A stretch of DNA of 23,124 bases from a virus. Below the pieces are notes generated by a model that was not told where the DNA came from, did no database searches, and worked only from the letters and a program-made list of their open reading frames with translations. A program made the position numbers and the translations under genes. This document shows, piece after piece, positions 15,310 to 21,225 of the stretch. The stretch's first letter is position 1. Every line of letters starts with the position of its first letter. The stretch lies in the IMG/VR virus record IMGVR_UViG_3300034112_000403, positions 1 to 23,124 of that record; one strand, given 5' to 3'.

Positions 15310-15892
15310 ATGTAGTGGCAATCTCACTTGTAACGTATGCGGTTATGGGTTTACCCAAGGCATCTCCCAAGTGCTGTGCGATTGCATCTATATTGGCAGG
15401 GGTCAGCACATCCCCTATAAAGTTACCGCCTTTGTAACCGAACCGCTTTATTGTTCCTTTGGATGCTATTTTGCGAGATATAGCAATCGCAAATGACCTG
15501 ACCGCTTCATCCATTGTTTGCCCTTCCTTTGGCTTCACCTTTGCATACACCGTTCGTTTGTTTCTTATCCAATTTTCAAGCGACTGAATTGGTGGTTTGT
15601 TTCCGGGCCTTCTGCCTTGGTCAACATACAGATAATATTTTGACATCATAATCGGCACGGTCACTCCGCTTGGTGTTTCAATGAAATCACCCACACCCGT
15701 TTCCGCAATCAAGTTGCCTGTGGACTTCAAGTCCTTTCGTTCCATGTCCTCACGGATGGCATCAATTAAACGCTGTGCAACTCCAATAACAAGGTCAGCA
15801 AGTAATGAATTAGGCATAGGGCTGTCGGGTATCCCGAACTTATCCAGCAACCCTTTGTTGATTGCATCCAGTTGCGCTTTGGTAATGTTCAC
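15308..15892 (-). CDS. HK97 gp10-like head-tail joining or tail completion protein
   Basis: This 194-residue protein starts at a GTG (15892-15890); no ATG lies nearby and the frame is intact. The pattern YYLYVDQGRRPGNKPPIQSL (about 86-105), then WIRNKR, SFAIAISRKI (about 128-137) and FGYKGGNFIGDVL (about 146-158), is that of the HK97 gp10-like family, which joins the neck or completes the tail. The residue pattern V-(D/E)-x-G-R-x-P followed by a basic WI motif is characteristic. The GTG is preceded by the box CTACTTTTATAAG. It comes after a tRNA-like segment and a short GC-rich hairpin rather than directly after the tail chaperone. Confidence 0.7.
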   Translation of the reverse strand: MNITKAQLDAINKGLLDKFGIPDSPMPNSLLADLVIGVAQRLIDAIREDMERKDLKSTGNLIAETGVGDFIETPSGVTVPIMMSKYYLYVDQGRRPGNKPPIQSLENWIRNKRTVYAKVKPKEGQTMDEAVRSFAIAISRKIASKGTIKRFGYKGGNFIGDVLTPANIDAIAQHLGDALGKPITAYVTSEIATT

Positions 15893-15907
15893 ACTTATAA
15901 AAGTAGA
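15893..15907 (-). promoter_or_regulatory. Start-proximal CTACTTTTATAAG box
   Basis: The minus strand reads TTCTACTTTTATAAGT before the GTG start at 15892. It matches four other start-proximal boxes, and its presence supports the GTG start. Confidence 0.4.
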
Positions 15908-15930
15908 AACCCCGACACAATGGCCGGGGC
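15901..15930 (-). terminator. Weak terminator-like hairpin
   Basis: On the minus strand CCCCG and CGGGG (15929-15925 and 15914-15910) can pair around a 10-nt loop, followed by TTTCTACTTTT. The stem is only 5 bp but all G-C, and the T-tract is broken. It lies 3' of the tRNA-like segment and could end that transcript. Confidence 0.35.
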
Positions 15931-15931
15931 T

Positions 15932-16017
15932 TCATCCGTATGGGATTTGCACCCATGTCCTCACAAAGTGAGATGCTACTCAAAGGCAGTATTCATTCCT
16001 GCTTACACCAACGGTAT
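15932..16017 (-). tRNA. Degenerate tRNA-Ser(UGA)-like sequence
   Basis: This 86-nt minus-strand segment can be folded as a type II tRNA. T arm ATGGG/CCCAT has a 7-nt loop TGCAAAT (G instead of T at position 55). Long variable arm is CTCAC-TTT-GTGAG. The D region has T8, stem GTGT/ATAC, A14, A15, GG and A21 as expected. The loop TTTGAGT would place anticodon TGA after T33. A long variable arm and a UGA anticodon independently point to serine. Defects: the anticodon stem has C-A and C-T mismatches and shares a base with the D stem, and the acceptor stem (CCGT/ACGG inner pairs) needs a bulge. I read it as a decayed tRNA or a chance-like structured RNA, not a proven tRNA. Confidence 0.33.
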
Positions 16018-16024
16018 TTCAAAC

Positions 16025-16342
16025 TTACAACATTTCTTGCAAAAGTGCAATCTTGTAAACGGTGCTATCTTTGGCAGACTTTGCCGACTGCGCTGCGGTG
16101 TTTAATCGTTCTGTCCTTGCCCTGTCCTTTTCTGTTTGGAAACTGACTGCGTTTAAGAACTCAACAAGCGGCATATTCAAAAAGAAATCCCACTTTGTCC
16201 TGTCACCCCCTGCTATGTTGTCCACCATTTTCAGCCAACTGATGGCGGGGCGGTCTTTTCTTCGGCTATCTTCTTCAACTTCTCCACTTCCTGCTCTAAA
16301 AATACTTGGGTAGCTTCGAGTAATTCCGGCAAGCATAGAGAA
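16025..16342 (-). CDS. Frameshifted C-terminal part of the tail assembly chaperone (T-type)
   Basis: This frame has no strong start of its own; it lies in -1 frame to the upstream gene and overlaps it by about 110 nt. A -1 slip on the nine T (16349-16341) would add 105 residues after Phe161 of the upstream protein to give a fusion of 266 residues. The region has a basic N-terminal part, then DRTKWDFFLNMPLVEFLN (about 48-65 of this part), a pattern seen in the second part of chaperone fusions in Bacteroidota phages, and a charged C-terminus. In lambda the equivalent fusion (gpGT) recruits tail tube protein to the tape measure. An ATG at 16336 would allow independent start, but is not preceded by a ribosome site. 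Confidence 0.6.
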   Translation of the reverse strand, partial: FSMLAGITRSYPSIFRAGSGEVEEDSRRKDRPAISWLKMVDNIAGGDRTKWDFFLNMPLVEFLNAVSFQTEKDRARTERLNTAAQSAKSAKDSTVYKIALLQEML

Positions 16343-16824
16343 AAAAAAAGCGTGTAGGCATACGCAAATGAAATCGGCATCTTCTCCCTGAACTGCGCAG
16401 CAATCTTTTCGAAGTCATCTGTCTTTACTTCCTTGCGTTTGGGTGGGAATATCCGGTAAGGAACGCACAGGGCTGCCATAATCATGTGCAAGTTCTGCAC
16501 CCATTTGTCCTTTTCAGCAAACAAGTCCTGCACCATGATAAATTGGTGCGCTTGTAAGTGGTGCTGATTGGCTGCGAATTTATACAGGGTATTTCCTATG
16601 CGGAAGCTACCCACGTTTTTTGCGGTGGGTAATTCTGCCATGAATGCAAGTTTCGCTAATGCAGCCGTGATGTCCACAATCCGCATTTCCTCTATTTGGT
16701 CCAGTTTTTTGCCTGATAAAATGGACAAAGTTTTGAGCTGATTGTCAAAACTCGGCTCTGTCAATAGCTGCAATTCTTGGAATTGTGCTATGCTTATTTG
16801 GTTCCAATTCTTTGGTAATTTCAT
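16231..16824 (-). CDS. Tail assembly chaperone, G-type, upstream part of frameshift pair
   Basis: This 197-residue, largely helical protein starts MKLPKNWNQISIAQFQELQL, a beginning I associate with tail assembly chaperones of Bacteroidota phages. Residues about 145-160 (REKMPISFAYAYTLFF) encode the slippery run of nine T at 16349-16341. In zero frame the protein continues to a charged, Lys/Glu-rich C-terminus. Chaperones of this kind coat the tape measure during tail assembly and are released. The gene lies upstream of the tail-tip and tape measure genes rather than directly before the tape measure, as usual in other phages. Its start overlaps the stop of the micro-ORF at 16821 as ATGA. Confidence 0.6.
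   Translation of the reverse strand: MKLPKNWNQISIAQFQELQLLTEPSFDNQLKTLSILSGKKLDQIEEMRIVDITAALAKLAFMAELPTAKNVGSFRIGNTLYKFAANQHHLQAHQFIMVQDLFAEKDKWVQNLHMIMAALCVPYRIFPPKRKEVKTDDFEKIAAQFREKMPISFAYAYTLFFSLCLPELLEATQVFLEQEVEKLKKIAEEKTAPPSVG
16341..16349 (-). promoter_or_regulatory. Slippery run of nine T, -1 frameshift site candidate
   Basis: On the minus strand ACG CTT TTT TTT TCT is read in zero frame. A -1 slip on T TTT TTT continues as TTC TCT ATG in the downstream frame. A weak stem (GCTT/AAGC, 16334-16331 with 16316-16313) begins 6 nt after the run. Confidence 0.6.
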
Positions 16825-16901
16825 TTTACTATTTTATACCACAAATGTATGGCTGTTGTTTTGATTATTTCGTATATGGCTATGGTAAAGAGTATTTTCA
16901 T
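16821..16901 (-). CDS. 26-residue micro-ORF between terminase and tail chaperone
   Basis: The ATG at 16901-16899 overlaps the terminase stop as ATGA, and the TGA at 16823-16821 overlaps the chaperone start as ATGA. The peptide starts MKILFTIAIYEIIK and ends LWYKIVK, hydrophobic with basic ends, compatible with one short membrane helix or an amphipathic helix. Exact tiling at both ends favours real translation. It could simply be a coupling leader that carries ribosomes from terminase to chaperone. No function is assigned. Confidence 0.45.
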   Translation of the reverse strand: MKILFTIAIYEIIKTTAIHLWYKIVK

Positions 16902-18085
16902 ATTATGACAAATACCCCTTTCTTATTCTTTTGGCTGCAATACCGGGCAAGTGCCAACGCACATACAGCGTCATCGTGCAACCCTGATGGTGCAGAATAA
17001 CGCAACCCCGTTGCCGTGTGTTCAAATTCAAAGTTACGCATTTCATCTGCGATTATTCCCTCTGGGAACTTAATCAGCCCAGCGTGAACGTCAGCGGTCA
17101 ACTGCTCCATCATCTGTTGTTTGCTTACCGATGTGAACTTCACCCCAACGGAACGGGGGCAATGCCGTTGTATCTTCTCAACAATCGGGTCACCTACTCC
17201 CGTGCTATCTATGGCAGCAGGGGTGTTGCCTACCACCCTGATGATGTGCTGTTCTGTCTGCGCCCAGTCCTTTTGAAAGCGGTCAAAATAGCACACCCTG
17301 TATTCGGAGTCAAGGCCAATGATCACCGTGTAGTCGCTGTACTTTGCAAGGTCAATGCCGTACCACTCAACAGGTGCGGTGGAAATCGGTGCAATACACT
17401 GCGAAATGTAGCTCAATCCAAACGGGTTGCTACCATCTTCGGTTGGCTCGGCAAGATACAGCTCGGAAAATATGTGCTGCGGCAAGTCACGTTTGGCCTG
17501 TTCCACTTCTTCAAGTTTCAGGACACCTGCATTGACTGCGTCATAAGCGGTAATCTTGAAAAACCCGTAGTTCGGTTCGCCCATCCTTGCCCGTTCGGAT
17601 AGCTTATATCCCCAGTTCTTTTTGCCTTTCACGTTACCGATTAGCTTTGCCTTGCCTTCTGTTTTGGTCAGGGTAGAACGCAGGGCATACCACGCATCTT
17701 CTCTCGCCCGTGTGAACTCATCAAACACGGCTGCATAGACATCATCACCATAAAGGTTGTCGGGCTTGTCTGCTGATTTAAATTCAATTATCCCCCCGGT
17801 TGGAAGTGTCAATCGTAACTTGCTTTCATTGACCTTGAAAAAATCACGCACGGTCACTTGGTTACGCATCCGCCTGAATGCGATTTCCGCTTGTTGGTAA
17901 ACGGGTGCAACCCACCACACGGATTGGTTTTCTTTTAGCTTCAATGCCTGTTCAAACAGCCAAATAATATGGCTCGCTGTCTTGCCAACTTTCGTAGCAG
18001 CAGCGGTCACGGTGTACCTATCTGGGCTGTCAAGTATCGCCCGTTGGTAATCCGTTACGAATGGCCGGGTGTAGCTAATGTGCAT
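16898..18085 (-). CDS. terL: Terminase large subunit
   Basis: This 395-residue protein is the ATPase and nuclease that packages DNA. Walker A is AAATKVGKTAS (28-38, Lys35), Walker B is AAVFDEF (118-124, Asp122 and Glu123), and a coupling motif candidate follows at KLIGNVKG (147-154). The nuclease domain shows YGIDLAKYSD (Asp245, Asp251), AIDSTGVGD (Asp293) and LHDDAV (Asp371, Asp372), the expected RNase H-like acidic set. Length is near the lower end for the family, but all active parts are present. It overlaps the glycosyltransferase gene by 31 nt. There is no other ATG close by, and the N-terminus matches the usual beginning, so the start is accepted. Confidence 0.93.
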   Translation of the reverse strand: MHISYTRPFVTDYQRAILDSPDRYTVTAAATKVGKTASHIIWLFEQALKLKENQSVWWVAPVYQQAEIAFRRMRNQVTVRDFFKVNESKLRLTLPTGGIIEFKSADKPDNLYGDDVYAAVFDEFTRAREDAWYALRSTLTKTEGKAKLIGNVKGKKNWGYKLSERARMGEPNYGFFKITAYDAVNAGVLKLEEVEQAKRDLPQHIFSELYLAEPTEDGSNPFGLSYISQCIAPISTAPVEWYGIDLAKYSDYTVIIGLDSEYRVCYFDRFQKDWAQTEQHIIRVVGNTPAAIDSTGVGDPIVEKIQRHCPRSVGVKFTSVSKQQMMEQLTADVHAGLIKFPEGIIADEMRNFEFEHTATGLRYSAPSGLHDDAVCALALARYCSQKNKKGVFVII

Positions 18086-19113
18086 TGATAAAATTCCAAT
18101 CTGTCTTTGTTTATGGCTTCAAGGTTGTGGTGTTCATTGCAGTAAACCTGATTTGCTTCCCCTCTGATTTTGTTTGCTTCGGGTTGGCTTTCCATTGCCT
18201 GTTTCATTGCTTTATACCACTCATCTGGTGTGTTCAGGCAGAACTTCACCCCTGCATTGTTCAGGTGTTGCAGGTATGGTTCAACTCCCGATGCGATAAC
18301 CGGCAATCCGTATGCAGCCGCTTCAATTATTTTCAGTTCGGATTTGCAGCTATTCCACTCGTTCTGTTCCAATGGTGCTAACGCACAATCAAACAGGCGG
18401 TAGAAATTGCCGTACTCGTTGGGCTGTTGTGCATGGCTGACCAATACCTGTGGCCGAAGCACCGGGTTGTTTCCATTGAACTTGTACAAGATGCTATCCC
18501 AAATGTAGTTATTTGCCATCCATCCGCACAAAACAAAGCGGACATTGTCATGCTCATTGCAGATGCGTTCGATTGCTTCCGATAGTATCATGATGTCATT
18601 GCTGTGGGTAAGTCCACCCACCCAGCCAAAGGTGAAGTATTCTCGTTCCTGTGGGGTTGAAAGCCACTGGTCATCTGTCAGGTCAAGTGCGTTGGGCAGC
18701 ACCTGCACATTGTGGTTGTACTTGGATATCTTTTGCGCAAGATAGTCGGTTGTGGTGGTCACACCATCGGCATACCGGATCCCGTCAATAATTTGCTGTT
18801 TCAGTTTATGTTCCCGGAAGTACTTATATGTCGGGTGGTGTTTTGGCAATACCCAATAGTCGTCAATGTCCACGATGTATTTGATATTGTTCTTTGCCAA
18901 ATAGTGGAGTATCTCGTAGTGGTTCTCTCCCAGCCATCTGTTGAAGATGACCAAGTCGTAGTTAGATAAATGCGGTATTCCATTGCGTTCAAAGTTCTGC
19001 GATATGCTAACCGTGATGTCATCAGGGTAATCAATCTGCAATCGTTTTAGTGGTGTGTATAGGCGGTGGTATTCAACTCCACCCATCCCTTCCCAAAGGG
19101 CTAACGCTTTCAT
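18055..19113 (-). CDS. Glycosyltransferase, GT4-type (GT-B fold)
   Basis: This 352-residue protein has the C-terminal donor-binding region of GT-B retaining enzymes: FGWVGGLTHSND (about 162-173), then SELKIIEAAAYGLPVIAS (258-275) where Glu264 sits in the nucleotide-sugar site of the family pattern. The N-terminal half contains a segment VDIDDYW (81-87) often seen in phage-borne relatives. No signal or membrane segment is visible, so it acts in the cytoplasm. The sugar donor and acceptor are unknown; possible targets are virion proteins, modified DNA bases or host glycans. It lies between TerS and TerL, and its last 31 nt overlap TerL. Its start overlaps the small basic gene at 19110 as ATGA. 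Confidence 0.8.
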   Translation of the reverse strand: MKALALWEGMGGVEYHRLYTPLKRLQIDYPDDITVSISQNFERNGIPHLSNYDLVIFNRWLGENHYEILHYLAKNNIKYIVDIDDYWVLPKHHPTYKYFREHKLKQQIIDGIRYADGVTTTTDYLAQKISKYNHNVQVLPNALDLTDDQWLSTPQEREYFTFGWVGGLTHSNDIMILSEAIERICNEHDNVRFVLCGWMANNYIWDSILYKFNGNNPVLRPQVLVSHAQQPNEYGNFYRLFDCALAPLEQNEWNSCKSELKIIEAAAYGLPVIASGVEPYLQHLNNAGVKFCLNTPDEWYKAMKQAMESQPEANKIRGEANQVYCNEHHNLEAINKDRLEFYQCTLATPGHS

Positions 19114-19247
19114 TTGAATAGCTTTTTAATTTCTGCAAATAGCCGCCTGATTTCGGGTGACTTTATTTTAAGACAAGCTGTGCGGAGCTTGGTGTCTCTT
19201 TTGTGCATCGGCCTTTTTCTACGCTTACGCTGTGTGGTGTATTTCAT
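19110..19247 (-). CDS. Small basic protein (45 residues)
   Basis: The ATG at 19247-19245 opens a frame ending in a TGA that overlaps the glycosyltransferase start as ATGA. The product begins MKYTTQRKRRKRPMHKRD and ends with an amphipathic helix (PEIRRLFAEIKKLFK). About 40% of residues are Lys or Arg, so it may bind nucleic acid or ribosomes. The perfect coupling and the strong amino acid bias favour a real gene. No family is recognised. Confidence 0.55.
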   Translation of the reverse strand: MKYTTQRKRRKRPMHKRDTKLRTACLKIKSPEIRRLFAEIKKLFK

Positions 19248-19262
19248 TTGTATGTTACGTAT

Positions 19263-19439
19263 TTAGACATCAATTTTTTTTAAAAATACAAAAACAAAAA
19301 ACAATATAGGAAGTAAAGTTAAAACATACATCCCCCTATCTACTGAACTCCAATTAAAAGAGTTTATTTCTGCTTTAATAAAAGCAATAATAAAATAATA
19401 TATTATTGCTGTTGATAAAATTATTAATATATTTTTCAT
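19263..19439 (-). CDS. Small two-helix membrane protein (58 residues)
   Basis: The ATG at 19439-19437 overlaps the stop of the upstream gene as ATGA. The product starts MKNILIILSTAIIYYFII (first membrane helix, about 4-21), has a polar turn (KAEINSFNWSSVDRG) and a second helix (about 38-53, VLTLLPILFFVFVFL), ending KKIDV. The DNA is very A/T-rich, unlike the neighbouring genes, which suggests recent gain. It is not in a lysis cluster; superinfection exclusion or membrane modification are possible but untested roles. Confidence 0.6.
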   Translation of the reverse strand: MKNILIILSTAIIYYFIIAFIKAEINSFNWSSVDRGMYVLTLLPILFFVFVFLKKIDV

Positions 19440-19627
19440 TCGTATGTTTCAGTAAAATATTCGTATGCGTTCAGGTCATCGTCAATCATGGTGGCGTTTA
19501 CCGCATCCATAATCTGTTGCCGTTCCATTTCTTTGGCCTTGTTTATTACCGCAGTTGCCTGTTCAATAGATAAACTTTCTTTCAGGTTTTCAAGCAACCA
19601 TTCAACTGCTGTCTGTTTATTGCCCAT
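19436..19627 (-). CDS. Small helical hypothetical protein
   Basis: This 63-residue acidic protein starts MGNKQTAVEWLLENL and has IEQATAVINKAKEMERQQI (21-39) as a probable long helix, ending EYFTETYE. This sort of short helical protein with an AKEME(K/R)QQI stretch recurs in phages of Bacteroidota, but I know of no function. It overlaps the TerS candidate by 11 nt and the next gene by ATGA. Confidence 0.6.
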   Translation of the reverse strand: MGNKQTAVEWLLENLKESLSIEQATAVINKAKEMERQQIMDAVNATMIDDDLNAYEYFTETYE

Positions 19628-19994
19628 CCAGATTTAAAGTTATTTTGATTTCGCCTGTGACCGTCTGGTTTACATCGGCCGTTTCTTTCGGTTTGCCGTA
19701 CACCCTTGAAAGCAAAGTTTCAATGGAATACAAGCTGCCCTTTTCAAGTGACTTCCGCATGGCGTTTGCAATGGTCTTTTCAAGTACCGTTGCCTTGGGG
19801 TTCTGCCACACTTCTTTCAATTCGTCAAGGTCCATTGACAACATTGCCTGAATGGTGTCGTTTATTTCGGCAAGTTTGTAGCCCTGCTCTTTCAAAAGGG
19901 TGACGTACTTTTTTGGTCTGCCGTTCCTGTTAATTCTATCAGGGTGAGCATCAAAACCATCACCCTTTTTCAGGTTGTCTAATTTATTGGCCAT
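19617..19994 (-). CDS. Terminase small subunit candidate
   Basis: The start chosen is the ATG at 19994 (125 residues); the longer reading needs a TTG at 20051. The N-terminus contains RINRNGRPKK (about 20-29), typical of small phage proteins that precede terminases, followed by a helix-rich middle (KEQGYKLAEINDTIQAML, ATVLEKTIANAMRKSLEKG). A short helix-turn-helix-like part at about 30-50 would bind packaging-site DNA. The C-terminus is beta-prone (EIKITLNLDG) as in oligomerising TerS proteins. TerL is 1.5 kb further downstream, separated by four genes, unusual but known in mosaic phages. Inference is moderate. Confidence 0.65.
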   Translation of the reverse strand: MANKLDNLKKGDGFDAHPDRINRNGRPKKYVTLLKEQGYKLAEINDTIQAMLSMDLDELKEVWQNPKATVLEKTIANAMRKSLEKGSLYSIETLLSRVYGKPKETADVNQTVTGEIKITLNLDGQ

Positions 19995-21225
19995 CGGTTG
20001 TTTGTCGGTTGTAAGTTTGCCCGTTACGTTTGATTTCAAGTGTCGGGTCAAGTTTAATCATTCGGTCGATAATTACTTGGCAGTATTTCGGGTCAAGTTC
20101 CATTCCGTAGCACTTGCGTTTAAGTTGGTGTGAAGCAGCCATTGTGGTTCCTGTTCCACAAAATAAATCAAGCACTGGTTGATTGGTGGTGAATGTTTTA
20201 ATCACCCATTCGGGCAAATGCATTGGAAATGTTGCACCGTGATGTTTTGCAAATTCATTGTTTCTCTGCGGTGGTGCAGAATATACATTTTGTACCGCCC
20301 TAAATTTACCAGTAGTAATTGCTTTCGTAGGATTTGTTTTTGGTGATAAAAACAAAATAAATTCAAAAGTACTTGCCATTACATTTTCAGCCACATGAGG
20401 TGCAGCGTGTTCCTTATTCCAAATTGCAATATCAATAAGATTTTGTTTGTAGTCATTAAGCAATGACAGGAATGCTATCTTATTGTTCGCCAACATTTGT
20501 ATGTTGTATGCGACAACTTTGCAATGCATCATAGCATTGTTTATGGTCGCTATGCATAATTGCTTCCAATCATTGGGACTTTGTTCGTCATCGTATGATT
20601 GATATAAATTTGCTCTATTCGCACTTGCCATATTTCCCGATAACTTTGCACTATCCCCGGCATTATATGGTGGTGATGTAAAACAAAAGGCATCGTTTAC
20701 ACCATCCATCAACCTTGCAACCGCATCGCTATCTGTACTATCCCCACAAAGCAACCTATGCTCACCAATTTCAAATAAATCACCCAGCACAATATCTGTC
20801 TGCAATTCATCGGGCATTTCGTAATCATCTTCTTCTGCTTCCAACTCTATTGCATCCATTGGTGGCAAATCCAAACCCCACTCTGTTAATTTCTCTGCAT
20901 CCCATTCGTTTGCAAGTGCGTTCCAATCCCACTCACCGAAGCCCACGTTGTCCTTAATCAGAAACTGCGCCCGTTGTTCTTGTGTCCATTCGTCTGCCAA
21001 AATAATCGGTATCTCTTTTGCACCAATATCCGATAATGCTTTCAGTCGCATATTGCCACCCAGCACGATGTAATGTTCGCCTTCGGTATAGCAAACCAAA
21101 GGCCGCTTTTCCAGCATTTCAGGAAAGTCAATAATTGACTGCTTCAACTTTGCAAACTTATCATCCCGGATGACACGGGGATTGTTCGGGTTTGGCCGAA
21201 CCTGTGTTAATTTAACCCACTGCAT
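19984..21225 (-). CDS. ParB-domain and DNA methyltransferase fusion (beta-class amino-methyltransferase)
   Basis: This 413-residue protein has an N-terminal ParB/Sulfiredoxin-like domain (about 1-115; RPNPNNPRVI and VLGGNMRLKAL are the typical core) followed by a DNA methyltransferase. The catalytic motif IV is TSPPY (183-187), and the SAM-binding motif I is DLFCGTGTT (353-361), with motif IV first and motif I later, as in the beta class of N6-adenine or N4-cytosine methyltransferases. Residues between them, coded by A/T-rich DNA, include the target recognition part. This fusion is common in phages and protects DNA from host restriction or marks the packaging substrate. It overlaps TerS by 11 nt and the upstream methyltransferase by 14 nt. 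No cognate restriction enzyme is present. Confidence 0.85.
   Translation of the reverse strand: MQWVKLTQVRPNPNNPRVIRDDKFAKLKQSIIDFPEMLEKRPLVCYTEGEHYIVLGGNMRLKALSDIGAKEIPIILADEWTQEQRAQFLIKDNVGFGEWDWNALANEWDAEKLTEWGLDLPPMDAIELEAEEDDYEMPDELQTDIVLGDLFEIGEHRLLCGDSTDSDAVARLMDGVNDAFCFTSPPYNAGDSAKLSGNMASANRANLYQSYDDEQSPNDWKQLCIATINNAMMHCKVVAYNIQMLANNKIAFLSLLNDYKQNLIDIAIWNKEHAAPHVAENVMASTFEFILFLSPKTNPTKAITTGKFRAVQNVYSAPPQRNNEFAKHHGATFPMHLPEWVIKTFTTNQPVLDLFCGTGTTMAASHQLKRKCYGMELDPKYCQVIIDRMIKLDPTLEIKRNGQTYNRQTTDGQ

Noticed and set aside
15940-15985. Alternative type I tRNA fold with TTT anticodon (Lys)
   Set aside because: Requires C at position 33, an internally paired loop and no matching acceptor stem; the serine-type fold explains more.
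16838-16850. TACATTTG match to the Bacteroidota -7 promoter element
   Set aside because: No TTTG at the expected upstream spacing, and the site is inside the coupled micro-ORF.
19995-20051. TerS start at TTG 20051
   Set aside because: The extra 19 residues lie fully inside the methyltransferase 3' end in another frame; the ATG at 19994 is preferred.
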